From Halarcobacter anaerophilus (GTDB lineage: Bacteria > Campylobacterota > Campylobacteria > Campylobacterales > Arcobacteraceae), in the NCBI RefSeq assembly GCF_006459125.1, contig NZ_CP041070.1:1426001-1490000 (forward strand): 64,000 nt of DNA. Direction: 5' to 3'. Positions 25,285-33,839 of the stretch are shown here, piece after piece; the stretch's first letter is position 1, and the number at the start of each line of letters is the position of its first letter. Both the position numbers and the translations under genes were made by a program. Below the pieces are notes generated by a model. The model had not been told where the DNA came from. It did not search any database and worked only from the letters and a program-made list of their open reading frames with translations.

Positions 25285-26151
25285 ATGAGTTTAATTAAAA
25301 AACTTACAGCGAGTGCTTTGGTTTTAGGTTTAAGTGTTTCATCTATGTTTGCACAGGAAAAATGGCCTGATAAAATTACCTTTGGTGTAATCCCTGTTGC
25401 AGGTTCAACTTCTATGAAAGAGAATTTCGGACCGCTTGCTGATTATTTGGCAAAAACTTTAGGTATAAAAGTTGAGCTTAAATTAGCAGGGGATTATACG
25501 GGAATTATTACAGGTATGCAGCATAAACATATCGATGTTGCTTATTTTGGACCAAAATCTTATGTGGAAGCGGCAAAAAGAGCCAATGCCGAAGCTTTGG
25601 TAGTTGAAGTAGACGGTGAATCTGGGCTTCCTGGGTATAATGGAACTATTATTACAAAAAAAGGAAGCAATCTTAAATCTTTGGCTGATATAAAAGGTAA
25701 AACTTGGGCATTTACCTCTTCTCAATCTACTTCGGGAACTTTAGTTCCAACTGTTATGTTTTCTAAAAAAGGTATCGACCCTAAAAAATATTTTTCAAAA
25801 GTTATCTATTCAGGAGGACATGAAGCCTCTATTTTAGCTGTTAAAGCAGGAAAAGTTGATGCAGCTTCAACTAATAATTTGGACTTTAACAGAGGTGTAG
25901 GAAAACAGTGGAGTAGAGATGATTTTAATATTATCTGGACTTCTGATTTAATTCCAGGCGCTCCGATGGCTGCAAGAAAAGATCTTCCTACATCTTTAAA
26001 AATGGCATTAAAAGGTGCTTTTGTTTCTTATAACGATAAAGAAGGACTAAAAAGACTTAAAAACAGAGGTTTTATAAAAGGTGATGACTCTGTTTATAAT
26101 CCTGTAAGAGATCTTATTAAACTAAAAAATGAGCTAAAAAACAAAAAATAA
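25285..26151 (+). CDS. phnD: Phosphonate-binding periplasmic protein PhnD
   Basis: 288 residues. The signal peptide has a cut near SMFAQ/EK (about residue 23). The mature protein is a phosphonate/phosphite/phosphate-binding family protein with the family segment GSTSMKENFGPLADYL, DVAYFGPKSYVEA and the serine/threonine-rich TSSQSTSGT loop that holds the phosphonate group. AGAGGAAT lies before the ATG. It delivers ligand to PhnE/PhnC. Specificity (methyl- or aminoethylphosphonate) cannot be read here. Confidence 0.93.
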   Translation: MSLIKKLTASALVLGLSVSSMFAQEKWPDKITFGVIPVAGSTSMKENFGPLADYLAKTLGIKVELKLAGDYTGIITGMQHKHIDVAYFGPKSYVEAAKRANAEALVVEVDGESGLPGYNGTIITKKGSNLKSLADIKGKTWAFTSSQSTSGTLVPTVMFSKKGIDPKKYFSKVIYSGGHEASILAVKAGKVDAASTNNLDFNRGVGKQWSRDDFNIIWTSDLIPGAPMAARKDLPTSLKMALKGAFVSYNDKEGLKRLKNRGFIKGDDSVYNPVRDLIKLKNELKNKK

Positions 26152-26162
26152 AAGAATTAAAA

Positions 26163-26179
26163 GCAGGCTTTAAGCCTGC
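26163..26179 (+). terminator. Intra-operon hairpin after phnD
   Basis: GCAGGCT/AGCCTGC, a 7-bp GC-rich stem with a 3-base loop, 12 bases after the phnD stop. No T tract follows, so it probably protects the 3' end of the phnD message or attenuates read-through rather than ending the operon. Confidence 0.6.
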
Positions 26180-26198
26180 AAAATTTCAAGGATAGATA

Positions 26199-27056
26199 AT
26201 GAATGTTCAAGAGTTAAAAGAGAAATCAAACCCTTTTTCTTTTACAAAGTCAATAATAATTATTATTTTACTATTGATTTTTTTTAAGAGCTGGCAAGAT
26301 ACGGAGATGAGTATTAGCTCACTTATTAGTGGATGGGACTATATGGTTGATTATCTATCGGGTAATCCAAATATCTCAAACAGTGGATTCTTCCCTCCAA
26401 ATTTAAATAGTGAGGATTTAAAAACTTATGTATTTTCAATGCTTGAAACAATAGAAATGGCGATTATTGCTTTGGTTTTATCTGTGATTGTAGCAGTTCC
26501 ATTATCATACATGAGTTCAAGAAATATTTTGGATATCTTAATTCCGGGGAAAACACCTCTTCATTTGCTTATGAAAAGAGTGATATATGGAAGTGCTACA
26601 TTAATAGCAAATATTTGTAGATCTATTAATGAAATTATCTGGGCACTTATTTTCGTAAGTGCAGTCGGTCTTGGACCAATGGCAGGTATATTAGCATTAG
26701 CTGTTCATACGGCAGGAGTTTTATCCAAACTTCTAAGTGAAGGAAATGAATCTATTGATCCAGGTCCCGTTGAAGCTTTGGCAACAACAGGTGCCGGGTT
26801 TATTAAAGTTTTGGTTTACGCAGTTATTCCTCAAACTCTGCCTCATTTTGTATCAATGGCTCTTTATAGATTTGAATCAGATGTTAGAAGCGCATCAATT
26901 TTAGGATTTGTAGGTGCGGGAGGAATAGGCTTTTATCTTTTTGACAAAATGAGAGCTTTTGAAAACGGTGACGTATGTTCAATTATTATAGTAATTGTTA
27001 TTACGGTTTGGTCCTTAGATAAGTTAAGTGCAATTATAAGAAAAAGGTTTATATAA
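26199..27056 (+). CDS. phnE: Phosphonate ABC transporter permease PhnE
   Basis: 285 residues with about six membrane segments and the permease coupling motif around EALATTGAGFIKVLVYAVIP, plus the terminal SASILGFVGAGGIG typical of PhnE. One permease gene is enough for a homodimer. AAGGATAGATA precedes the ATG. The gene ends 2 bp before phnG. Confidence 0.93.
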   Translation: MNVQELKEKSNPFSFTKSIIIIILLLIFFKSWQDTEMSISSLISGWDYMVDYLSGNPNISNSGFFPPNLNSEDLKTYVFSMLETIEMAIIALVLSVIVAVPLSYMSSRNILDILIPGKTPLHLLMKRVIYGSATLIANICRSINEIIWALIFVSAVGLGPMAGILALAVHTAGVLSKLLSEGNESIDPGPVEALATTGAGFIKVLVYAVIPQTLPHFVSMALYRFESDVRSASILGFVGAGGIGFYLFDKMRAFENGDVCSIIIVIVITVWSLDKLSAIIRKRFI

Positions 27057-27058
27057 AA

Positions 27059-27472
27059 ATGAAAAGAGAAAATATTAATGATTTAGCACAGATTACTGAG
27101 TTAAAAGAGTTAAAAAAGATTTATAACAAAATAGATAAAAAATATAAAATTAAGATTTTGTCTAAACCAACTGAACAAACTCTGCTTGTTCCTGTAAAAG
27201 ATCCTATTTCAGATTCAGAGTTTTATGCGGGAGAAGTTTTAGTTACATCAACTATTGTTGAAGTTGATAAAACAAAAGGGTGGTCTATGGTTATAGATTC
27301 CAATGAAGAGCTCTCTTTGTATACAGCTGTTTTAGATGCCTCTTTTGAAGCAAATATTTTTAAAGAGGAAATTAAAACTTTATTGGAAACGGCAAGAAGT
27401 AAAGAGAATAAAAAGAGTCGAAAACTAAATCAAAGAGTTAACTCAACAAGAGTCTCTTTTGATTTGATGTAA
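27059..27472 (+). CDS. phnG: C-P lyase subunit PhnG
   Basis: 137 residues, close to family length. PhnG is part of the PhnGHIJ core that joins ATP and phosphonate to give ribose-1-methylphosphonate triphosphate with loss of adenine. Recognisable segments are the N-terminal LKKIYNK helix and FYAGEVLVTSTIVEVD (about 60-75). It is directly followed by phnH after 10 bp. Confidence 0.9.
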   Translation: MKRENINDLAQITELKELKKIYNKIDKKYKIKILSKPTEQTLLVPVKDPISDSEFYAGEVLVTSTIVEVDKTKGWSMVIDSNEELSLYTAVLDASFEANIFKEEIKTLLETARSKENKKSRKLNQRVNSTRVSFDLM

Positions 27473-27482
27473 AGGTATTTTC

Positions 27483-28019
27483 ATGGATACAATTGATTTA
27501 GAAAGATTAAACAGAGAAAATTTTAGAGTTATGATGAATGTATTATCAAAACCGGGAACTATTGAAAAAATCACTCCTGTTTTTGATTCATCTTTTTTAG
27601 CCCTTGCAAATACTCTTTTATATGCAGAAGTAAGCCACTTTTATAGAGGTATTGAAGAGTTTGAATTAATTAAAGCAATAACAAACTCAAAAGAGGATGA
27701 TGAAAATAGTGCAGATTATGTTTTTTGTGATGAAATTAATAGAGAACTTTTTTCAAAAGGTAAAATAGGTACATCAAAAGATCCGGAATTCTCTTCAACT
27801 TATATATTTAAATGCAAAAATTTCAATAAAACACAAGTAAGACTAAGAGGTCCTGGAATAGATGAGATAAAAGAGACGACTCTTCCTGTAAATAAAGATT
27901 TTATCGAACTATTTAATGAAAAAAATGCAACTTTTCCTTTAGGCAATGAAATCTTTTTTATAGATGAAGATTCAAGACTTATTGCTTTGTCTAGAACCAC
28001 AAAAGTGGAGGTTGTCTAA
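27483..28019 (+). CDS. phnH: C-P lyase subunit PhnH
   Basis: 178 residues. PhnH is a PLP-transferase-like fold without cofactor that completes the PhnGHIJ complex. Family segments: NRENFRVMMNVLSKPGT at the N-terminus, DYVFCDE near the middle, and RLRGPGIDE followed by PLGNEIFFIDED. Its stop and the phnI start share a TAATG. Confidence 0.9.
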   Translation: MDTIDLERLNRENFRVMMNVLSKPGTIEKITPVFDSSFLALANTLLYAEVSHFYRGIEEFELIKAITNSKEDDENSADYVFCDEINRELFSKGKIGTSKDPEFSSTYIFKCKNFNKTQVRLRGPGIDEIKETTLPVNKDFIELFNEKNATFPLGNEIFFIDEDSRLIALSRTTKVEVV

Positions 28020-29083
28020 TGGCTTATTATGCAATAAAAGGGGGAGAAGAAGCTATAAAAAACTCCCTTGATTTTTATAAAAAACTTACTAAAAAAGCAC
28101 AAAAAATTAAAGATGAAGATTTAATTGAAGCATTTACTTTTTCTATTGATAAAGTAATAAGCGAAGGCTCCTTATATTCAAAAAAACTAGCAAGCAAAGC
28201 TATAAAAAGAAGTGCTGGAGATTTGTTAAATGCCTCATTTTTTTTAAGAGCCCATAGAAGTTCTTGCCAAAGAGTAGGACCTTGTAAAACTCTGGATGTA
28301 AATGAGATGAGGCTTCATAGAAGAATCTCTTCTGCATTTAAAGATATTGAAGGAGGGCAGCTTTTAGGTGCTTCAAATGATTATGAGATTAAGTTATTGG
28401 TTGAATTAAAAAAAGAAGAGATAAATATTGAAGATTTTGGAACTTCATCAAATATAATAAAATCAGCTCTTACTCCTTTAAGGGAAGATAATTTAATAAA
28501 AAAACTTCCAAAAGAGAAAACAACTTGGGATATTACCAGAAGTTTCCCGACTGCACCATATCCAAGAAGTGCACTTTTACAAGTTATGAGTAGAGGTGAA
28601 AGCGGAACTCTTCTTGGTTTTTCATACACATCTATGAGAGGATATGGAGATGTTCATCCAACAATTGGAGACTTAAGAGTAGGGGAACTTGATATTAAAT
28701 TTACGCACCCTTTTTTAAAAAAAGAGGTAAAAGTAGGTTCCATTGAGGCAACTGCTGTTGAAAGTGTCGGTACTTTTAACAGTGATGAAAATGGAGAGAC
28801 TAAATTAACAACGGGATTTGGTTTCTGTTTTGGGAAAAATGAGACAAAAGCTATATCAATGTCTATTATTGATTTGACTTTGTATAACAACTCTTATAGT
28901 GTTGGAACTGAACAGATTGTTGCAGCAGACTTTGAGATGATAATGCATCATGTGGACGGAATAGAGTCTTTTGGATTTTGCAATCACTATAAACTTCCTC
29001 ATTATGTTACCTTTCAAACAGATTATCAAATATTTAAATCAGCTAAAAAATATGCGAAAGAAAAAGAGGAAAAGTTAAAATGA
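28019..29083 (+). CDS. phnI: C-P lyase subunit PhnI (nucleosidase component)
   Basis: 354 residues. PhnI carries the nucleosidase activity that removes adenine. Clear family segments are RVGPCKTLDVNEMRLHRR (about 88-105), SFPTAPYPRSALLQVMSRGE and the C-terminal EMIMHHVDGIESFGFCNHYKLPHYVTF. It overlaps phnJ by 4 bp (ATGA). Confidence 0.95.
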   Translation: MAYYAIKGGEEAIKNSLDFYKKLTKKAQKIKDEDLIEAFTFSIDKVISEGSLYSKKLASKAIKRSAGDLLNASFFLRAHRSSCQRVGPCKTLDVNEMRLHRRISSAFKDIEGGQLLGASNDYEIKLLVELKKEEINIEDFGTSSNIIKSALTPLREDNLIKKLPKEKTTWDITRSFPTAPYPRSALLQVMSRGESGTLLGFSYTSMRGYGDVHPTIGDLRVGELDIKFTHPFLKKEVKVGSIEATAVESVGTFNSDENGETKLTTGFGFCFGKNETKAISMSIIDLTLYNNSYSVGTEQIVAADFEMIMHHVDGIESFGFCNHYKLPHYVTFQTDYQIFKSAKKYAKEKEEKLK

Positions 29084-29907
29084 GATATGCATTTTTAGAT
29101 GAAGAGGCAAAAAAAGAGATTAGAAGAGCTATTTTAAAAGCTATTGCAATCCCCGGATATATTGTCTCTTTTGCAAGCAGAGAGATGCCAGTTGCAAGAG
29201 GTTGGGGAACAGGAGGACTTCAAGTAACCCTTTCTCTTATAAATGAAAAAGATATTTTAAAAGTAATCGACCAAGGTTGTGACGGAAGCGTAAATGCAGT
29301 AAATATTAGAAATTTTATAAACTCCGTTACAAATGTAGAAACAACTACAAGCACAAAAGAAGCAACAATAATACAGACAAGACACAGGGTTCCTGAACTT
29401 GAATTAAATGAAAACCAAACTTTGGTTTTTCAAGTTCCAATGCCCGATATTCTTGAAACGGTTGAACCAAATACGGCAAAAGCAAAAATTATGCATGCAA
29501 ATGCAGATTACTCAAAATTATGGGTTTTATTATATGAAGATACCTCTTTATACGGTGATTCAAGAATCTCTAACAGATACCCTGTAATTGTAAATAAAAG
29601 ATATGCTATGGACCCAAGTCCAATACCCAAATATGATACTTTGAAACTGAATAATTGTAAAGCTTTACAACTATTTGGAGCAGGAAGAGAGAAAAAAATA
29701 TATGCAATTCCTCCATATACAAAAGTTAAACCTTTGAAATTTGAAGATAGAGAGTTTAATATTGAAAATTTTGAAGGCAAAGTTTGTGAAAAATGCGGAA
29801 GCAGTAACAGTTTTATTGATGAAGTTTATGATGATGAAGGAAAAGTTCACTACTACTGCAATGATACGGATTTTTGTGATTGTAATTTAAAAGAAGGAGA
29901 AGAGTGA
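29080..29907 (+). CDS. phnJ: C-P lyase radical SAM subunit PhnJ
   Basis: 275 residues. PhnJ cleaves the C-P bond of ribose-1-alkylphosphonate 5-phosphate, giving the alkane (methane from methylphosphonate) and the cyclic phosphate. It lacks a CX3CX2C motif. The cluster and thiyl cysteines are at the C-terminus: CEKC, then CNDTDFC, spaced CX2CX20CX5C. RGWGTGGLQVTLSL near residue 42 and the QTRHRVPE segment are also typical. It overlaps both neighbours by 4 bp. All expected cysteines are present, so activity is likely. Confidence 0.95.
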   Translation: MRYAFLDEEAKKEIRRAILKAIAIPGYIVSFASREMPVARGWGTGGLQVTLSLINEKDILKVIDQGCDGSVNAVNIRNFINSVTNVETTTSTKEATIIQTRHRVPELELNENQTLVFQVPMPDILETVEPNTAKAKIMHANADYSKLWVLLYEDTSLYGDSRISNRYPVIVNKRYAMDPSPIPKYDTLKLNNCKALQLFGAGREKKIYAIPPYTKVKPLKFEDREFNIENFEGKVCEKCGSSNSFIDEVYDDEGKVHYYCNDTDFCDCNLKEGEE

Positions 29908-30743
29908 TGGTTCTTGATTTAAAAAATGTATCAAAAATATTCGGTAACTCTTGTCCTAATTGTTTAACAAACACAGGAGCTAATTTTAACAGCTCTATTT
30001 GCCCCTCTTGTAAAAGCGTAGTTGGAGTAAACAGTGTAAATTTAAACTTAAAAAAAGGGGAAGTTTTAGGAATAGTAGGAGAAAGCGGTAGCGGAAAATC
30101 GACTCTTTTGCAGCTTATTTACCAAGATCAAAAAGCTACAAGCGGAGAGATATTTGTAAAAGATTTTATTGGTAAAAACGGAGATAGAAAAAATATCTTA
30201 GATGCAAATCTAAATGAATTATCATTTTTGCGAAACTCTTTAATGTCAATGATTTATCAAAATCCTAGATTAGGACTTAATTATAACTTTTCAGCTGGTG
30301 GAAACATTGCCCAAAAAGTTATTATGAGTGGAAATAAAAAATATGATGAGATTAGACAAAAAGCTCTGTATTTTTTAGAAAAAACAGAGATTCCTATAAG
30401 TAGAATTGATGATTATCCAGAATATTTTTCAGGTGGGCAACAGCAAAGAATTCAGATATCAAAAGCTTTGTCCTCAAGTCCAAAAATACTTCTTCTTGAT
30501 GAACCTACAACAGGTTTAGACCTGTCTGTACAGGCAAAAATTCTTGATTTAATCAAAGAGTTGCAGCATGAAATAGGTTTTGCTATGGTTGTTGTTTCCC
30601 ATGATTTGGGAGTAATCAAACATTTAACAGATATTACAGTTGTAATGAAAAACGGACAAATAGTTGAACAAGGATTAACTGACCAGATTTTGGAAGATCC
30701 ACAGCATCCTTATACACAACTTCTTGTCTCATCAATACTTTAA
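29904..30743 (+). CDS. phnK: C-P lyase ABC protein PhnK, with Cys4 insertion
   Basis: 279 residues, ABC ATPase that docks on the C-P lyase core and is needed for turnover. Walker A GESGSGKST, signature FSGGQQQR, Walker B ILLLDEPTTGLDLS. Compared with the E. coli protein there is an insertion before Walker A holding CPNC and CPSC (about residues 15-39), a likely zinc ribbon seen in many non-enteric PhnK proteins. The C-terminal QHPYTQLLVSSIL is typical. Confidence 0.92.
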   Translation: MMVLDLKNVSKIFGNSCPNCLTNTGANFNSSICPSCKSVVGVNSVNLNLKKGEVLGIVGESGSGKSTLLQLIYQDQKATSGEIFVKDFIGKNGDRKNILDANLNELSFLRNSLMSMIYQNPRLGLNYNFSAGGNIAQKVIMSGNKKYDEIRQKALYFLEKTEIPISRIDDYPEYFSGGQQQRIQISKALSSSPKILLLDEPTTGLDLSVQAKILDLIKELQHEIGFAMVVVSHDLGVIKHLTDITVVMKNGQIVEQGLTDQILEDPQHPYTQLLVSSIL

Positions 30744-30755
30744 AGGTTGTTTTAA

Positions 30756-31445
30756 ATGCTTAGATTAGAAGTAAAAAATTTAAATAAAAACTTTACTATC
30801 CATACTCAAGGGGGTATGAAAGTAAAAGGTTTTGAAAATATCAATTTTAGTGTAAAAAACGGAGAGTTTTTATCTCTGTTTGGACCAAGCGGTGCAGGGA
30901 AATCTTCTATTTTAAAAACACTTTTTAGAACCTACAATACAACCAAAGGAGAGATTCTTTTTCATAGAGACAATAAAGAGATAGTCGATATTTCAAAAGC
31001 AAGCGAAAGTGAAATTTTAGAGCTTAGACATGCAGAAATAGGTTATGTATCACAGTTTTTACAAGTTTTGCCAAGAGTTAGTGCCGTAGATGTTGTTGCC
31101 CAACAGCTTATTTTTAAAGGGGAAGAGCAAACATCTTCAAGACAAAAAGCAAAAGAGATGCTTGCTTATCTCTCTATAAAAGAGGAGCTTTTTGACCTCT
31201 CTCCTTTAACTTTTTCAGGGGGAGAACAGCAAAGGGTAAATATAGCAAAAGGGATTATTGCTCCAAAATCATTACTTCTGCTTGATGAACCGACTGCTTC
31301 ATTGGATAAAAACAACACTATGAAAGTTGTAGAGAAACTAAAAGAGCTAAAAAAACAAGGGGTTGCAATGATTGGAATATTCCATGACCTTGAAGCTATG
31401 GAGATGATAAGCGACAATATTTATAAATTAAAGAGAGTAAATTAA
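30756..31445 (+). CDS. phnL: C-P lyase ABC protein PhnL
   Basis: 229 residues, single ABC cassette without membrane partner: Walker A GPSGAGKSS, signature FSGGEQQRVN, Walker B LLLLDEPTASLD. The family segments GYVSQFLQVLPRVSAVDVVA and the N-terminal FTIHTQGG are clear. PhnL associates with PhnK and the core complex. Its stop shares TAATG with phnM. Confidence 0.93.
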   Translation: MLRLEVKNLNKNFTIHTQGGMKVKGFENINFSVKNGEFLSLFGPSGAGKSSILKTLFRTYNTTKGEILFHRDNKEIVDISKASESEILELRHAEIGYVSQFLQVLPRVSAVDVVAQQLIFKGEEQTSSRQKAKEMLAYLSIKEELFDLSPLTFSGGEQQRVNIAKGIIAPKSLLLLDEPTASLDKNNTMKVVEKLKELKKQGVAMIGIFHDLEAMEMISDNIYKLKRVN

Positions 31446-32584
31446 TGGAAACGATTTTAAGAAGTAAAAACGTACTTATAAACGAAAATTTTATTCCTGC
31501 TGATGTAGTTATTACAGGAAGAGTTATTGATAGAATTGATGAATACGGTAAAAACAGTATTGCCGTTGATTTAGGTGATAAAAAGATTGTTCCGGGTATT
31601 GTTGATTTACATTCAGATGCAATTGAAAAAGAGATAGAACCAAGACCAAATGCAACTTTCCCTCTACAATTAGCTGTAGCAGAACTTGATAAAAAACTCT
31701 CAATGGCAGGTGTTACGACAATGTTTCATGCAATAGGCTTTGAAGAGAATCCTAAAAAAAGGAGATCAGTAGATTTTGCAATAAAACAGATTGAAGAGAT
31801 ATATGATGCAAATTTAAATCATCTGGGAGTAGATAATTTTATCCATGCTAGATTTGAATTAAGTTCAAGTGAGGCAGTAAATCCATTAAAAGAGGTTATT
31901 TCAAAAGGTATGGTAAAACTTCTGTCTCTAATGGATCACTCACCTGGACAAGGACAATTTAAATCTTTGGACTCATTTAAGAACTATTACGGAAAATATT
32001 ACGGCTTGGATGAAGAGGATATAAAAGCGGTTATTGATAAAAAGATGAATAAAAATGAAGAGAAAATCAAAGAGCTAATAGAGTTTGCAAAAGAGCATAA
32101 GCTTACTATGTTAAGCCATGATGATGATTGTGTAGAGAAGCTTGATACGCTTTTAAACTTAGGAGTTAAAATCTCAGAATTCCCTTTAAGTTTGGAGGTC
32201 GCAAAATATGCCGTCAATAAAGGCGTAGCAACTGGAATGGGTGCGCCAAATATTGTAAGAGGAGGTAGTCAAAGCGGAAATATAGCAGCAATTGATTTAG
32301 TTAAAGAAGGAGTTTGTAAATATCTTTGTTCAGATTATCACCCAACTTCTATGCTTCAAGCTGTTTATAGAATGCAAGAAGATACTTCTTTGGATTTGGC
32401 AAAAGGTTTTTCAATGATTACTTCAACTCCCGCAAAATATGCAAATTTACACGATAGAGGAAAGCTTAAAGCAGGAAAAATTGCTGATATTATAGTCATA
32501 GATGATTCTTTTATTCCAAAAGTTATTTTAACGCTAAAAGAGGGTGAATCAATTTATAACGGTATTAGAGGGTTTAAACTTTAA
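31445..32584 (+). CDS. phnM: PhnM, alpha-D-ribose 1-methylphosphonate 5-triphosphate diphosphatase
   Basis: 379 residues, amidohydrolase fold. It removes pyrophosphate from the triphosphate made by PhnGHIL. Metal-binding His is in VPGIVDLHSDAIEKEIEPRP, followed by MDHSPGQGQF, LSHDDDC and the C-terminal LCSDYHPTSMLQA. Length fits the family. It is followed closely by a strong ribosome site for a 20-codon leader ORF. Confidence 0.95.
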   Translation: METILRSKNVLINENFIPADVVITGRVIDRIDEYGKNSIAVDLGDKKIVPGIVDLHSDAIEKEIEPRPNATFPLQLAVAELDKKLSMAGVTTMFHAIGFEENPKKRRSVDFAIKQIEEIYDANLNHLGVDNFIHARFELSSSEAVNPLKEVISKGMVKLLSLMDHSPGQGQFKSLDSFKNYYGKYYGLDEEDIKAVIDKKMNKNEEKIKELIEFAKEHKLTMLSHDDDCVEKLDTLLNLGVKISEFPLSLEVAKYAVNKGVATGMGAPNIVRGGSQSGNIAAIDLVKEGVCKYLCSDYHPTSMLQAVYRMQEDTSLDLAKGFSMITSTPAKYANLHDRGKLKAGKIADIIVIDDSFIPKVILTLKEGESIYNGIRGFKL

Positions 32585-32594
32585 GGAGAAAGAA

Positions 32595-32657
32595 ATGGTA
32601 ACAATTTATAGAAGTATTTTACATTTGAAAGTTAGATATAATGACAAAAATAGATAA
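32595..32657 (+). CDS. 20-residue leader-type ORF before the acyltransferase
   Basis: AAGGAG followed after six bases by ATG gives a 20-codon ORF (starts MVTIYRSIL) that ends 17 bp inside the next gene in another frame. The acyltransferase ATG at 32641 has no good ribosome site of its own, so this peptide may serve for translational coupling. It could also be chance. Confidence 0.35.
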   Translation: MVTIYRSILHLKVRYNDKNR

Positions 32658-33279
32658 GTTAAATACAGATTTAGAGATAAAATTAGGAGAAAAGCCTTTT
32701 ATTGATCCAAGTGCAAAAATCTTAAACTCCTCTTTTGGAAAATATACTCAAATAGGAGAGTTTACAAATATCTCAAATACCGTTTTAGATGATTATTCAT
32801 ATATTAGTGAATACTCCCAAGTAGATAATACAGAGATAGGAAAATTTGCAAATATAGCATCAAATGTTAGGATAAATCCCGGTTTTCATCCTTATGAAAT
32901 GCCTTGTCAGCATCATATGTTATATAGAAAAAAGATGTATGGTTTCGGAGAAAACGATGAAGCTTTTTTTAACTATAGAGAGGTTCAAAAAGTGCACATA
33001 GGACATGATGTTTGGATAGGACAGGCAGCTGTTATTATGCCATCAGTTAAGATTGGAAACGGTGCAATTATAGGTTCAAATGCTGTTGTAACAAAAGATG
33101 TTCCACCTTTTGCCATTGTTGCAGGAGTAAGTGCAAAAATCTTGAAATATAGATTTACAAAAGATATAATAAAAAGAATAGAAGAGATAAGTTGGTGGGA
33201 TTGGAGCCATGAAGAGCTTTATAAAAGGCTTGATGATTTAAAAGATATTAGAAAATTTGTTTACAAATACTCAAAATAG
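32641..33279 (+). CDS. Hexapeptide-repeat acyltransferase of phosphonate operons (DapH/GlmU-like)
   Basis: 212 residues with a left-handed beta-helix: many [LIV]-G-x4 repeats (for example IGEFTNIS, IGKFANIA, IGHDVWIG, IGNGAIIG). This family recurs in C-P lyase operons and is related to xenobiotic acetyltransferases; the His/Asn-rich RINPGFHPYEMPCQHH loop may be catalytic. In place of PhnO, which is absent, it might acetylate amino-alkylphosphonates or detoxify them; that is inference. The phnN gene begins 10 bp after its stop. Confidence 0.85.
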   Translation: MTKIDKLNTDLEIKLGEKPFIDPSAKILNSSFGKYTQIGEFTNISNTVLDDYSYISEYSQVDNTEIGKFANIASNVRINPGFHPYEMPCQHHMLYRKKMYGFGENDEAFFNYREVQKVHIGHDVWIGQAAVIMPSVKIGNGAIIGSNAVVTKDVPPFAIVAGVSAKILKYRFTKDIIKRIEEISWWDWSHEELYKRLDDLKDIRKFVYKYSK

Positions 33280-33289
33280 GGAGTCTATT

Positions 33290-33820
33290 ATGGATACTAA
33301 AATAGTTTTAATAATCGGACCAAGCGGAGCAGGGAAAGATACTCTTATAAAAGAGGCAAAAAAAGAGTTTAAAGAAAAAATAAACTTTGTAAAAAGGTAT
33401 ATTACAAGAGAGTCTGACGTAAATGAAAGCAATTATTATATTGATGAATATGCTTTTGAAATCCTAAGACACAACAGTTATTTTGCTTCAAGTTGGAATG
33501 CTCACGGAAATTTTTACGGTATCCCTAAAAGATTTATAAAAAACGGAATCAATTTAATATCAATATCCAGAGGAAGAATAAAAGATTTTGAAAACTTGTA
33601 TGATAAAGTTTATACCATAAATATAACACTTCCAAAAGAGATTTTAAAGCAAAGACTTTTAAAACGAGGAAGAGAAAATAAAGAAGATATAGAAAAAAGA
33701 GTTCAAAGAGAGTATGAAAAAATAGAAGCCAAAAATTTAATTGAATTTGATAATTTGGCTTCTATAGAAGACTCAAAGAAAAACTTTATCTCTTTGCTTA
33801 AAAGAATTGAAAATGAGTAG
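33290..33820 (+). CDS. phnN: Ribose 1,5-bisphosphokinase PhnN
   Basis: 176 residues, guanylate-kinase-like P-loop fold: GPSGAGKDT near the N-terminus, FVKRYITRESD as the substrate loop. It phosphorylates ribose 1,5-bisphosphate to PRPP, the last step of the C-P lyase route. I use the ATG at 33290, which has AGGGAG upstream; an in-frame ATG at 33257 lies inside the previous gene. Confidence 0.9.
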   Translation: MDTKIVLIIGPSGAGKDTLIKEAKKEFKEKINFVKRYITRESDVNESNYYIDEYAFEILRHNSYFASSWNAHGNFYGIPKRFIKNGINLISISRGRIKDFENLYDKVYTINITLPKEILKQRLLKRGRENKEDIEKRVQREYEKIEAKNLIEFDNLASIEDSKKNFISLLKRIENE

Positions 33821-33839
33821 CTTGAAATAGGATAATATT

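Noticed and set aside
32595-32660. Frameshift joining the 20-codon ORF to the acyltransferase
   Set aside because: The acyltransferase from 32641 already has a full family N-terminus, so no frameshift is needed.
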